DNA of 64,000 bases from Poriferisodalis sp965208895 (GCF_965208895.1 NZ_OZ242363.1:3844001-3908000); one strand, 5' to 3'. Numbered from the stretch's first letter, positions 17,701-26,065 are shown. The notes: generated by a model not told the origin, from the sequence alone. Made by a program: numbers and translations.

Positions 17701-17810
17701 ACCGCATCGCAGCGTGGCTCGACCGGTCACGCCGTCACGGCTGGGCCGACGGCATCGACACGCTGCCCAAAGTGCAAGCAGCGCTCACCGCCCAAGCAGC
17801 CGCCTCATAA
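14784..17810 (+). CDS. Large secreted surface protein: choice-of-anchor-type domain, Calx-beta domain, paired helical modules
   Basis: As read, 1008 residues from TTG 14784, beginning within a signal peptide (TVAVLAALLVAVPAGAQ); the true start is probably ATG 14725 across the G tract. Residues about 18-193 form a beta-rich domain like the choice-of-anchor repeats of surface proteins (YAQAFTTGGNSAGYSLSSVD ... SLRIAVNG). A central beta-rich part follows. Residues about 713-790 and 928-1005 are two related helical modules (AAVQYLASQTHHGF...RWQRAL; AEVQAHIASFRARSHHAGI...DWTAVL). Between them lie a Gln run and a Calx-beta domain (about 816-922) ending VSDDDDPP. The first two thirds use more T-ending codons than neighbours, suggesting foreign origin. 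Likely role: adhesion or cell-surface structure; this is inference. Confidence 0.8.
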   Translation: MTVAVLAALLVAVPAGAQSPTSLVSNLGLTASAFGGPGARDYAQAFTTGGNSAGYSLSSVDVHFENLTDAAWASKLAVTVNAAVSGNPGAVLGTLTPSSTGTFSTAQNLRFAAPGSGISLAADTTYFVVLDSIAGWIGSNNLRTSIGDGEDAGGAPGWSIADTSLNRFRQTSVGWAFTGDVSLRIAVNGTANAASDLLVSAPSVVNVREGQTVSVRLDLAKEVTGRVPVTVVSSDPSRVRVNHPDQLFMGRKYANGHNGSNGVVGVQVQTSLIPGSGRLVGNRGTHFDPSYGWSDQDRYEPSGSIGFDFDAADWAGYTSIEEPVLHKGFRVVEVTGVASGADGLPANGPDAKFQLLLSSSHSSVAFAPITVVVKRSRGLDPVFDPDPKSGFGCRERECLRVDEGGSVSYTVRNSNVPAPGSPLTITPTGEGLSFDPAVVSWTHRDHDEPRTVTVTAAHDSDVRSDTRIIRHAFSENWDTSGSLSRILGQRTESNFNMAVRVVDDDLTAFDAVGADGAVISQVSVLSRAGESRSGAGRFWVRVDGAPDCTTGYGRSAGLCWDTLRIRLRTGRPDGSWDNAPVAATVHRAAQAGASPLSYSKVAGPRHWYAMHIRPEHWDRLLRVDLTLDPALYGTSGSYVISMSLERDNGEPSAHRRVTVSYGPNLETSPSVDDNVPVSDGDPVPDGQQAPPHGQDQADQQQAVPDADSGGADPAPYAADAGVVAAVQYLASQTHHGFAHVNRWQRALAAIGALDPADVTGGAMSLAEARRNASRYSSPVWDQVVAEIEAKQAHDTAQQQQQQQPVGDGQPPPPPVVPEVTVASGSGATEGSAVSFTVAASPAPAGDLAVSVTIAAAGDYGVTAGTRTVTIPAGSSSATLTVDTVGDTTDEPDGTITAAVADGDGYTVGAAAAATVTVSDDDDPPPAYVMDPALIAEVQAHIASFRARSHHAGIRDWTAVLDRLEGRSGAMSDDRIAAWLDRSRRHGWADGIDTLPKVQAALTAQAAAS

Positions 17811-18082
17811 CCCCAACAACCACAACAGCCCGCCGGCGACGCTGACCGCGCCCGCCGCCGACATCGGCCTCTGCCTCTCTTGGGTCACCGGCGTCACCAA
17901 CCCCTGGAGAGTCCAAGCACACAGCACCATCACTGGCTCGACGGTCAGCTCCAAGGGTGTCAGCAGTCGGAGCCGGTGCTGGAACCAACAATTCAGCAGG
18001 CTGGCCCCTGCGACTTTGAGGAAGTCAGTTCCGGGCATCGGGGTCGCCAACGGGCTGCGTATCTGACACCCTTGTATGCCGA
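17811..18082. other. Intergenic region, 272 bases
   Basis: Lies between the surface protein and the molybdenum hydroxylase genes. An 81-codon frame on the minus strand (17805-18050) has two hydrophobic stretches but no family resemblance and overlaps the surface-protein stop; I do not annotate it as a gene. No hairpin with a T-run or clear promoter is seen. Confidence 0.5.
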
Positions 18083-19642
18083 ATGCTCAAGCTTCATGAA
18101 GCGCAGCGGACGGCCCCGCTGCCGGCTCGCTATGTCGCTCCCGCTTCGCTGAGCGAGGCGGCGGATCTGCTGTCATCGCACGGTCCCCGAGCGCGGCTGA
18201 TTGCCGGGGGCACCGATCTGATGCTGGAGCTGGGCCGGGGGGCGCGTTCGGGTGTGGAACTGCTGGTTGACATTTCCGGCGCGGCGAGCCTCGACCGGAT
18301 TTCGTACGAAGGCGGTCGGGTCACACTGGGACCGCTTGTCACCCATGCCGATGTGATCGCCTCAGCGCCGATGCTCACCGCGGGGCTGCCGCTGGCGCAG
18401 GCCTGCTTGGAGGTGGGGTCGCCGCCGCTTCGGAATCGGGCGACCGTGGTGGGCAACATCGTCACTGCGAGCCCCGCGAACGACACGATCTCAGCACTCG
18501 TCGCGCTGGGCGCGGAGGTCACCATGGCGTCGGTGCGGGGCGAGCGCACGGTCCCTGTTGCCGAGTTTGTCTCGGGCTTTCGCCAGACAGTGCTCGAGGC
18601 CGACGAGATCGTCACCGAGGTCGCATTCGATGCCCTCGACGGTGTGAGGCGAGCGAATGACTGCCGTGGTGTATTCGTCAAGCTGGGTCTGCGCCGGGCG
18701 CAAGCCATCTCGGTGGTTCACGCGGCGGTAGTGGTGGAACTGCGGGGGCTCGACATCGTCGATCTCGTCGTCGCCCTCGGCAGCGTCGCCCCCACGATCA
18801 TCACCGTGCCTGAGGCCACCGAGCTGGCGATCGGTCGAGAGCTGGACGAGGCGGCCGACGACATCGTCGGCGCAGCCCGGCGTGCAGCGACACCGATTGA
18901 CGACATCCGCGGCAGTGCCGAGTACCGGTCGCATGCTGTCGGCGTCGTGGTGGAGCGCGCCGTTGCAGCGCTGGCCGACGGCAACGAGGCCGATCGGTGG
19001 CCCCATGAGCCTCCGCGGCTGGCGCCGGCGGCACACCGGCCCGCCGCTGCACGGGCGTCGACAGCGCTGGACGACGCCGACGATGTCGTCACGGCGGCTG
19101 TGAACGGTTCGGTTCGCAGAGCTGCAGGCGCCGCGGGCAAGACCCTCATGGACTGGCTGCGGGACGATCTGGGGCTCACCGGCACCAAGGAAGGTTGCGC
19201 AGAGGGCGAGTGCGGCGCCTGCACGGTGCACCTCGACGGGGCAGCTGTGTTCTCGTGCCTGGTGCCAGCCGGACGCGCGGAGGGGGCCACGATCACGACC
19301 GTGGAGGGAGTTGCCTCGCCAGAAGGTGAGCTGCATCCGTTCCAGCAGGCCATGGTGGACACCGGCGGAGCGCAATGCGGATTCTGCACGCCGGGCTTCG
19401 TCATGAGTGCTGCGGCGCTGCTGGAGGAAATACCGGAGCCCACGTCTGAGCAGATCACTGTCGGACTGTCGGGCAACCTCTGCCGCTGCACCGGCTACTG
19501 CTCGATCATCGAGGCGGTGAGAACCGCCTCGGTTGATTCAGCGGCAGTGCGAACCGCCTCGGTTGATACAGGAGCGGTGCAGGCCGCCGCGGTTGAGGCA
19601 GGGGCTGTCCCTCAGGCGCCTGCCTCGGGGGGCTCGTCGTGA
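18083..19642 (+). CDS. Molybdenum hydroxylase FAD subunit fused to 2Fe-2S subunit (CoxM-CoxS type)
   Basis: Electron-transfer part of a xanthine dehydrogenase/aldehyde oxidase-family enzyme, 519 residues. Residues about 14-285 form the FAD domain (RLIAGGTDLMLELGRG near 43; GSPPLRNRATVVGNIVTASP near 113, the FAD pyrophosphate site). Residues about 335-482 form the 2Fe-2S domain with GCAEGECGACTVHLDG and later CGFCTPGFVMS and CRCTGYCS, giving eight cluster cysteines. These are usually two separate genes (coxM, coxS). The C-terminus ends in three 10-residue repeats rich in Ala and Val. The next gene, the molybdopterin subunit, starts within its stop (GTGA). Confidence 0.93.
   Translation: MLKLHEAQRTAPLPARYVAPASLSEAADLLSSHGPRARLIAGGTDLMLELGRGARSGVELLVDISGAASLDRISYEGGRVTLGPLVTHADVIASAPMLTAGLPLAQACLEVGSPPLRNRATVVGNIVTASPANDTISALVALGAEVTMASVRGERTVPVAEFVSGFRQTVLEADEIVTEVAFDALDGVRRANDCRGVFVKLGLRRAQAISVVHAAVVVELRGLDIVDLVVALGSVAPTIITVPEATELAIGRELDEAADDIVGAARRAATPIDDIRGSAEYRSHAVGVVVERAVAALADGNEADRWPHEPPRLAPAAHRPAAARASTALDDADDVVTAAVNGSVRRAAGAAGKTLMDWLRDDLGLTGTKEGCAEGECGACTVHLDGAAVFSCLVPAGRAEGATITTVEGVASPEGELHPFQQAMVDTGGAQCGFCTPGFVMSAAALLEEIPEPTSEQITVGLSGNLCRCTGYCSIIEAVRTASVDSAAVRTASVDTGAVQAAAVEAGAVPQAPASGGSS
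19517..19606 (+). repeat. Three 30-bp tandem repeats in the coding sequence
   Basis: Units at 19517, 19547 and 19577 encode VRTASVDSAA, VRTASVDTGA and VQAAAVEAGA at the C-terminus of the FAD/2Fe-2S protein, past the last cluster cysteine. The first two units are nearly identical, the third has drifted. The tail is probably a flexible, length-variable linker. Confidence 0.85.
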
Positions 19643-22014
19643 GGGGGGGCGCCGCTCCTGGAACGCCCGGCGCAGCCATTGAGCTCGAGATGGCACCGGC
19701 GACGGCGGGCGGCCTGGGACAGTCGCCGCCGCGCGCCGATGGCCCGGCCAAGGTTTCCGGCCTCGCCGGCTATCCCGCCGACCGCATCCCCGCCGACGCC
19801 CTGTGGGCGTTCGCGGTGTTCACCGACCAGCCGCACGCTCGTCTTCGTTGTCTCGATCTCGGCGGTGCCGAGCGCTCGCCTGGCGTCGTCGCCGTGCTCG
19901 GCTCGGCCGATGTGCCTCGCAACGAGTACGGGCTGACCAAGTTCGACCAGCCGGTCTTCGTCGGGCTCGAACACACCGGCCGGAGCTCGGTGCCCTGCGA
20001 TGTGTCCCGCTGGGAGGCCGACCATCTGGCGCTCATCGTCGCGGAAAGCCTGGATGCGGCGCGTGCCGCGGCTGCCGCCATCGAGGTCGAGTGGGAGCCG
20101 CTGCCAGTCGTGGCTGACCTCGATGCGGCGCTCGCGGAAGGCGCGCCGCTCGTCCACCCCTATGAGGGCCTCGGCTCGAATCTGTACGAGTCGATGCGCA
20201 CCCGCAAGGGCGATCTCGAGGCTGGCTTCGCGGCTGCCGCCGTCGTCACCGAGACCACCTATGAGGTGCCTTACCAGGAGCACGCATACCTCCAGCCCGA
20301 AGCGGGCACTTCGTGGGTTGATGCCGAGGGCATCGTGAACGTCGAGATCGCAGGTCAGTGGGTACACGAGGATCGCGAGCAGATCGCCCACGCCCTCGAC
20401 CTGGCTGAAGACCGCATCCGGGTGCGCTATCCGGCCATCGGCGGTGCCTTCGGCGGGCGCGAGGACACCTCGATGCAGATCGTCCTGGCGCTGGCCGCCA
20501 CCCGGCTGGCCGAGCGGGGCATCAACCGTCCCGTAGCTATGCAGTGGTCGCGTGAGGAATCCATCGTCGGGCACCACAAGCGCCACCGCGGACGCATCTG
20601 GGCTCGCTGGGGCGCTGACCGTGACGGCAAGATCACCGCCGCACAGGCCGAAGCGTGGCTGGACGCGGGCGCCTACAACTACACCTCCAACAAGGTGATG
20701 GGGAACCTGCACCTCGGGCTCGGCGGGCCCTACGAGCTGCCCAATGCCAACATTGACACCCACGTCGTGTACACCAACGCCACGCCGGGGGGCGCGTTCC
20801 GGGGCTTCGGCGCGCCGCAGGCAGCCTTCGCCGTGGAATGCCAGGTGAACAAGCTGGCCGAATCGCTGGGCATGGACCCCATCGACATCCGCCGCGTCAA
20901 CACGTTGCGGGAGGGATCGCTGAGCATCGCCCACACGCCCATGCCCCTGGGTGTCACGATGCCTGAGGTGATCGAGGCGTGTGCTCACGCCGCCGCCCTG
21001 CCAGCCGGCTCCGGCACCGCTGCGCCCAGCGAGGGCGGCAGCTCAGAACCCGGCGCCGCAGCGTCCGATGAGCCAGGGCTGTTCAGCCCGTTCGGCTCGC
21101 TGCCAGCGCGGCCGTCGTCGCTGCGCCGCGGCCGCGGCTTCGCCTGTGCCTTCAAGAACGTCGGCTTCTCGTTCGGGTTCCCCGAGCGTTGCGAGGCCAC
21201 CATCGTGCTGCACGGCGAGCCCGGTGACGAGCTTCCGGCATCGGTCGAGCTGTCGCACGCCGGTGCCGATGTCGGTCAAGGTGCGCACACCGCATTCCTG
21301 CAGATGGCCGCAGAGGCGACCGGTGTCAACCCCTCCAGGGTGGTGGGCCGCTTCAGCGACACCGGCACGTCGGGCGACTCGGGCTCGGCGTCGGCATCGC
21401 GGCTCACATGGATGGCAGGCAACTCGATCCTGGGCGCCGCGGAGGAAGCCGAGAAGTCGTGGCGCGAGGGCGATCGACCGGCGATCGGGCACTTCCGGTT
21501 CACGCCCCCGCCGACCACTGAGCTCGACCCCGAGACCGGCGAGGGAACCCCGAACTTCACCTACGGGTACGTCGCACAGCACGTGGAGCTGACCGTCGAC
21601 ATCGACACCGGTCACATCCGCATCGACCGTGTGATCAACGCGAACGATGTTGGCCGGGCCATCAACCCCCGCTTCGTCGTGGGCCAGATCGAGGGCGCAG
21701 TGGCGCAGGCGCACGGCCATGTGCTGAGCGAGCACCTGCGCAGCCGGGAGGGTCGCCTGCTGAACCCCCGGTTCAGCACGTACCTGATCCCGGGCATCGG
21801 CGACATCCCCGTCACCACCGAAAGCGTCGTGCTCGAACTCGCCGACCCGCTCGGCCCATTCGGCGCCCGCGGCATGGCAGAGATGGGCGTGATCCCCTAT
21901 GCACCGGCGGTGGCAGCGGCGCTGGCGGATGCAACGGGCGTGTGGATGGATGACTTCCCGCTCACACCCGAGCGGGTCTGGGCGGCACTTCAAGAGGCCG
22001 GTGCCGCCGGCTAG
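19639..22014 (+). CDS. Molybdopterin-binding catalytic subunit of a xanthine dehydrogenase/aldehyde oxidase-family enzyme
   Basis: Large subunit (791 residues) that carries the Mo-cofactor and oxidises a hydroxylatable substrate. Cofactor motifs are PAIGGAFGGRED near 272, ATPGGAFRGFGAPQAAF near 378 and LGPFGARGMAEMGVIPYAPA near 738, where the Glu of GMAEMG takes the place of the usual catalytic Glu. It lacks the VAYRCSFR loop of true form I carbon monoxide dehydrogenase, so it is not CoxL in function. A variable Pro/Ala/Ser-rich stretch near 455-495 interrupts the core. The GTG start overlaps the preceding stop (GTGA), giving a fused-subunit two-gene enzyme. Substrate unknown. Confidence 0.92.
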   Translation: MRGGAAPGTPGAAIELEMAPATAGGLGQSPPRADGPAKVSGLAGYPADRIPADALWAFAVFTDQPHARLRCLDLGGAERSPGVVAVLGSADVPRNEYGLTKFDQPVFVGLEHTGRSSVPCDVSRWEADHLALIVAESLDAARAAAAAIEVEWEPLPVVADLDAALAEGAPLVHPYEGLGSNLYESMRTRKGDLEAGFAAAAVVTETTYEVPYQEHAYLQPEAGTSWVDAEGIVNVEIAGQWVHEDREQIAHALDLAEDRIRVRYPAIGGAFGGREDTSMQIVLALAATRLAERGINRPVAMQWSREESIVGHHKRHRGRIWARWGADRDGKITAAQAEAWLDAGAYNYTSNKVMGNLHLGLGGPYELPNANIDTHVVYTNATPGGAFRGFGAPQAAFAVECQVNKLAESLGMDPIDIRRVNTLREGSLSIAHTPMPLGVTMPEVIEACAHAAALPAGSGTAAPSEGGSSEPGAAASDEPGLFSPFGSLPARPSSLRRGRGFACAFKNVGFSFGFPERCEATIVLHGEPGDELPASVELSHAGADVGQGAHTAFLQMAAEATGVNPSRVVGRFSDTGTSGDSGSASASRLTWMAGNSILGAAEEAEKSWREGDRPAIGHFRFTPPPTTELDPETGEGTPNFTYGYVAQHVELTVDIDTGHIRIDRVINANDVGRAINPRFVVGQIEGAVAQAHGHVLSEHLRSREGRLLNPRFSTYLIPGIGDIPVTTESVVLELADPLGPFGARGMAEMGVIPYAPAVAAALADATGVWMDDFPLTPERVWAALQEAGAAG

Positions 22015-22042
22015 CAGGCTGAGCCGACAGGCGACGCCGTGG

Positions 22043-22079
22043 CCCGAGCGGCCCGTGAGCGGCAGCGAGCAAGAGCGGG
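22043..22079 (+). repeat. Dispersed 37-bp repeat, one unit
   Basis: One unit (CCCGAGCGGCCCGTGAGCG, then GCAGCGAGCAAGAGCGGG) of the same family as at 2004, 53864 and 57174, preceded by GGCTGAGCC as in the other copies. It lies in the 194-base gap between the molybdenum hydroxylase and pafB. Confidence 0.85.
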
Positions 22080-22208
22080 AAACGACGGGTGCGACAACCC
22101 GAAGGGCTGGCCTGTCCGCCAACGCTGCGACGCGGGCCATGACGCCGCGCCGCGGCCGGCGCGAGAACTCACCGGGCCGCCCCGCAGGGCCGTCCTACAC
22201 TCCCGAGC

Positions 22209-23207
22209 GTGGCGACGCGATCACGGCCGGACGCGACTGAGCGTGTGATGGAAGTCATGATGTACCTGCTGGCTCGCGACGTTCCCAAGACCCGCGAGGA
22301 AATCTGGCGCGACACGGGGCTCTATGCACCGGAGGGGACCACCGACCGGCGCGTGCTGCAAAGCGCCCGCGCTTCCTTCGAGCGAGACAAGGCACTGATC
22401 CGCAACCTCGGCGTGCGCATCACCGAATCGATGGAGCATGACGGCGCCACGTCCTACACGATCCGGCACCACGACTACTTCCTGCCTGACCTGCAGTTGA
22501 CGCCCGAGGAGCAGGTGGCGCTGCGGTTTGCGGCGGCCAGGGTGGACCTCGGCGAGACATGGGACTTCGAAGCCGTCGCGAAGCTCACGAACGTGGGACC
22601 GGCAGACGCGGCCCACGAGACCCAGCCCGTCACTGCTGAGGTGGCGCTGGGCACCGCTGCGGCGAGCCAGCCGGCGGCGAGCGCGATGCTGCCAGCGCTG
22701 GCGGCGGCCACCGCAGACCGGGCCGCAGTCGGATTCACCTACGGCGGCCGCGAACGCGCCGTGCAGCCGCTCGGTCTGCTGTGCCGCGCCGGTTACTGGT
22801 ACTTCGCAGCGTTCGAAGACGGCACGGCCAAGACGTTCCGGGTGGATCGCATGGAAGGCGACGTGGAGGTGGGCGAGCGGGGCGCCTTCGCGAAAGCTGA
22901 CGTCGATGTGGCCGGCCTGCTGCCGACCGAGCCGATGGAGATCGACTTCGGCGACGATTTCGATGCCCGTGTTCGCATTGACGCCACCGTGGCCCACCAG
23001 CCCACGGCCGAGCGGGGCCGCATTGTCGAGCGGCACGACGACGGCTCGGTGACGGTGGAAGCGCGGGTTCGCAATCGCGCTGCATTTCGCATGTGGCTTC
23101 TCGACATGGGTGGGCATGCCGTCGTTACCTCGCCGCCTGAGCTGGTCAGCGAGGTCACTTCGTGGCTGCGAGCGCTGGCAGCAGATGCCGTGGATGGCGA
23201 GCGATGA
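22209..23207 (+). CDS. pafB: WYL-domain transcriptional regulator, PafB-type
   Basis: First of a coupled pair of WYL proteins. The 332-residue product begins with a winged-helix-like DNA-binding region (ERVMEVMMYLLARDVPKTREEIW), then a WYL domain near 175-240 (RAAVGFTYGGRERAVQPLGL ... GYWYFAAFEDGTAKTFRVDR) and a C-terminal extension. In actinobacteria PafB and PafC form a heterodimer that activates DNA-damage genes independently of LexA when single-stranded DNA is sensed. GTG 22209 is used. The stop overlaps the next start by four bases (ATGA), supporting the pair assignment. The tatA/tatC genes that often follow pafBC are absent. Confidence 0.88.
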   Translation: MATRSRPDATERVMEVMMYLLARDVPKTREEIWRDTGLYAPEGTTDRRVLQSARASFERDKALIRNLGVRITESMEHDGATSYTIRHHDYFLPDLQLTPEEQVALRFAAARVDLGETWDFEAVAKLTNVGPADAAHETQPVTAEVALGTAAASQPAASAMLPALAAATADRAAVGFTYGGRERAVQPLGLLCRAGYWYFAAFEDGTAKTFRVDRMEGDVEVGERGAFAKADVDVAGLLPTEPMEIDFGDDFDARVRIDATVAHQPTAERGRIVERHDDGSVTVEARVRNRAAFRMWLLDMGGHAVVTSPPELVSEVTSWLRALAADAVDGER

Positions 23208-24178
23208 GGGGGCCGAGCACGTCGGTGAAGATCGAGCGCCTGCTTGCCATCGTTCCGTGGGTCGTCGAGCGGGGCGGCGCCACCGTCGCCGACATCGCCG
23301 AGCGGTTCGAGATGCAACCCGGTGCTGTGTATGACCTGCTGCTCGCAGCTATGTGCTACGAGGTCGTGGGAGCGAGCGCATATGAGAACCTCGGCATCGT
23401 CGTCTTCGGCGACGATGCCGACGAGAGCGCAGCCGGCGATGCATGGGTCCACGTCGAGCCGGGCGCCATGCTCGACCGCCCGCTCAACCTGTCGGTGCCC
23501 CAAGCGTTCGGGATCTTGGTCGCGGGCCAGTCCGCACTGGCGCTGCGCGGCGCTGACCGTGAGGGCGCGCTGGCGACTGCGCTCGACAAGCTGCGCCGGG
23601 CGTACGGCGAGCGCATCCGCGTCTCGGTGGACCTGCCCCTGCCTCGCAGCTTGTCGACGCTGCGCGAAGCGCTGCGCACCCGGACCACGGTCGCCATCCA
23701 CTACTACACGCCCAATACCGACGAGGTGTCCGAGCGCCGGGTGGATCCGCTGCAGGTCTCGCTGCACGACGGCCATTGGTACCTGCGGGGCTGGTGCCAC
23801 CTGCGCAACGACTTGCGTTCGTTTCGAGTCGATCGCATGGAGGAATGCACCGATACCGCAGAACCGCATCACCGCACCACCGAGGTGGGGGAGGCAGTGA
23901 GCGTGGCGCCCGCCGAGTCCGACGAGACCACCGATGTCGTGCTGTCGATTCCCCGCGGAGACCTGTGGCGTGTCGAGGCCTACCCGTCGCGTGAGGTGAC
24001 CCCCGACGGGGATCGCTGTGTCGTGACCTATGCGATTCGCAGCCCGCGGGTGCTCAGCCAGATGCTGCTGCGCCTCGGCACTGACACGCGCATCGTCAAT
24101 GCAGCAGAGTTGCCGCCCGAGCTGGCCGAAGCCGGCCCGACAGCCGCTGCCGCCATCCTGGAGCTCTACGAGACCTAA
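23204..24178 (+). CDS. pafC: WYL-domain transcriptional regulator, PafC-type
   Basis: Partner of the preceding gene, 324 residues from the ATG that overlaps its stop. The N-terminal helix-turn-helix reads IERLLAIVPWVVERGGATVA then DIAERFEM; the WYL domain (about 165-225) contains RTTVAIHYYTPNTDEVSERR, VDPLQVSLHDGHWYLRGWC and SFRVDRMEE. The pair presumably acts as a heterodimeric activator of damage response genes; this is family knowledge, not seen in sequence. A SOS-mutasome relic with LexA-like boxes elsewhere in the window shows that LexA control also exists. Confidence 0.88.
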   Translation: MRGPSTSVKIERLLAIVPWVVERGGATVADIAERFEMQPGAVYDLLLAAMCYEVVGASAYENLGIVVFGDDADESAAGDAWVHVEPGAMLDRPLNLSVPQAFGILVAGQSALALRGADREGALATALDKLRRAYGERIRVSVDLPLPRSLSTLREALRTRTTVAIHYYTPNTDEVSERRVDPLQVSLHDGHWYLRGWCHLRNDLRSFRVDRMEECTDTAEPHHRTTEVGEAVSVAPAESDETTDVVLSIPRGDLWRVEAYPSREVTPDGDRCVVTYAIRSPRVLSQMLLRLGTDTRIVNAAELPPELAEAGPTAAAAILELYET

Positions 24179-24289
24179 GAAGTCGCGCGTTCTTGGCACG
24201 AAAATGTTCGCATAGCGACGTTTTTTGACGCAGGAATGAGAGCCTTCGTCTTTAGTTAGAGGGATCGGCGGGGTTCGGCTCGACGAGGG

Positions 24290-25144
24290 TCAGTCGATGA
24301 GGTCGACTACCAGCCCGTAGTGGTCCGAGGGCACCACGCCGTCGACCGGTTCGGTGCCGATCATCTCGATGGAGGCAATGTTGCCGTGCGGGCGCGGCCG
24401 GGGCGTAGCCACGAACACATAGTCGATGCGCCGGTTCGGCCACATGGCCTGGGACAGGTAGGGGTTCTGGCCGTTCCAGGTGTGGCCCGGGCCGTCGCCG
24501 GCCTGCGCCCAGGCGTCGCTCCAGACCAGCTCGGGAACGGGTGGGGGACGTTCGCCGGTGAGCAGGCGGATCTCGTCCGAGGTGGGCACTGCGTTGAAAT
24601 CGCCGGCCATGACCACAGGAAATCGCTCGGGGCCGTGGTGCGTGGCCGCCAGTTCGCACAGCGTGGCCACCTGCCCTTGGCGGACTTCGCTGAGGTGGAA
24701 GCGATGCTCGAGGTGTGTGCAGATGACGGTCATGTCACCGTTGCCTGCGCTTCCCGCATTCTTGCTGGCGAGTGTGCTGTCGCCGGCCGGCTCTTGTTTG
24801 CCGTCACCGTGCGGGCGCTCGAGCTGTGCGATCAGTGCAGTGCGGTGCCCGGACTGACCATCCACTTCCAGCGTGTGGACCTCTGAGTCGACGATAGCTG
24901 TCCGGCTCAAGACGGCGTTGGCGAACGACAGCCCCCGCCGCCCGAACCTGGGATGGTGAGCGACGTTCATGCCCATCGCCTCGCCGAGCAGGTCGGCCTG
25001 GTTGGCGCCGTCGCGCTCTGCCCAGATCTCCTGGCAGCACACGATGTCGGGTTCGAGCCCGGCGAGCGTGACGGCAATCGCCTGGTGGCGAGCCTCCCAG
25101 TTGTCACCGAAGCGCCACCACAGGTTCCAGGTCACGATGCGCAC
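24290..25144 (-). CDS. Endonuclease/exonuclease/phosphatase-family hydrolase
   Basis: Metal-dependent phosphodiesterase fold, 284 residues. Family motifs in order are MRIVTWNLWWRFGDN at the start, VCCQEIW near 36 (metal-binding Glu), TVICTHLEHRF near 143, MAGDFNAVPTSDEIR near 174, RRIDYVF near 240 and PSDHYGLVVDL at the end, the full DNase I-like set. No signal peptide is visible. It could be a DNA or RNA nuclease, phospholipase-like or inositol phosphatase; specificity cannot be read. It converges with pafC and diverges from the AlaX gene. Confidence 0.88.
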   Translation of the reverse strand: MRIVTWNLWWRFGDNWEARHQAIAVTLAGLEPDIVCCQEIWAERDGANQADLLGEAMGMNVAHHPRFGRRGLSFANAVLSRTAIVDSEVHTLEVDGQSGHRTALIAQLERPHGDGKQEPAGDSTLASKNAGSAGNGDMTVICTHLEHRFHLSEVRQGQVATLCELAATHHGPERFPVVMAGDFNAVPTSDEIRLLTGERPPPVPELVWSDAWAQAGDGPGHTWNGQNPYLSQAMWPNRRIDYVFVATPRPRPHGNIASIEMIGTEPVDGVVPSDHYGLVVDLID

Positions 25145-25309
25145 GTCGTCACCGTAACCCTCACGCGTCCCAGCGAATCGCTTGATGGCAGCTCGCGATT
25201 TCTGCGACGACTGCTGCGCAGCGGCAGATGAGCGACGACCTGATCACGCAGGATCGCTGACGATCGGCCCGGGTCATGGTGGCGTATCAAGCCCGTATCG
25301 TCGGCGGCC

Positions 25310-26065
25310 ATGCCGACCGCACCGAACGCCGAACAGGTCACCGATCAGATCACTGAGCAGATCTACCTGCGCGATGCCTACCTGCAGAGCGTCGAGGCGA
25401 CGGTGGTCGCTGTCCGAGACGACGCAGTGGCGCTCGACCAGACGATCTTCTACGCGACCGGCGGCGGCCAGCCCCATGACACGGGGACGCTCGTTGACTC
25501 GCAGGGCAACCAGTGGCAGGTGAGCAACGTCCGCAAGGAGGGCGACCTCATCTGGCACTGGGTGGACGGCACTCCGCCACCGGCGGGAGCAGCGGTCACC
25601 GGCACGATCGACTGGGAGCGGCGCGTGGCGCTCATGCGCACCCACACCGCACTACACATCCTGTGCGGCGTCATCTGGAACGAGTGGGGGGTGCTGGTGA
25701 CCGGCGGCAACATGGCGCCGCTGTCCGCCCGGATGGACTTCGAGTTCGGCCCGCTGCCGGAGGGCTTCGCAGCCCGCGTCACTGAATTGGTGAACGGTGA
25801 GATTGCGGCCGACCGGCCGATCGAGGTCAGCTTCCTCGAACGCGGGGCTGCGCTTGCCGATCCCGAGCTGATTCGCACCAAGGTGAACCTGATCCCCGAG
25901 TCGGTCACCAACATCCGCGTGGTGGACATTGTGGGGTTGGACCGGCAGGCCGATGGCGGCACTCACGTGGCGTCGACCGGCGCAGTGGGCCGCTTCGAGA
26001 TCACCAAGACCGAGTCAAAAGGCAAGGGCAACAAGCGAGTCCGCATGGTGCTCCACGACGCCTGA
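25310..26065 (+). CDS. Alanyl-tRNA editing protein (AlaX-L type)
   Basis: Free-standing editing domain that hydrolyses Ser- or Gly-mischarged tRNA-Ala. The 251-residue length is that of AlaX with the extra N-terminal beta-barrel (DQTIFYATGGGQPHDTGTL near 44). Metal ligands are visible as HTALHIL near 110 (His-x3-His) and the second site in GGTHVASTGAVGRFEI near 216. It ends with SKGKGNKRVRM, typical for the family. It stands alone between divergent and co-directional genes with no operon partner. Confidence 0.92.
   Translation: MPTAPNAEQVTDQITEQIYLRDAYLQSVEATVVAVRDDAVALDQTIFYATGGGQPHDTGTLVDSQGNQWQVSNVRKEGDLIWHWVDGTPPPAGAAVTGTIDWERRVALMRTHTALHILCGVIWNEWGVLVTGGNMAPLSARMDFEFGPLPEGFAARVTELVNGEIAADRPIEVSFLERGAALADPELIRTKVNLIPESVTNIRVVDIVGLDRQADGGTHVASTGAVGRFEITKTESKGKGNKRVRMVLHDA

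Noticed and set aside
19612..20988. Long minus-strand frame opposite the molybdopterin subunit
   Set aside because: The plus strand has clear cofactor motifs; the minus-strand product is a compositional shadow.
19639..22014. Aerobic carbon monoxide dehydrogenase CoxL
   Set aside because: The diagnostic active-site loop of form I CoxL is absent, so only the wider hydroxylase family is supported.
24179..24289. Rho-independent terminator after pafC
   Set aside because: A T-run exists at 24219, but the only stem before it is 5 bp with a long loop.
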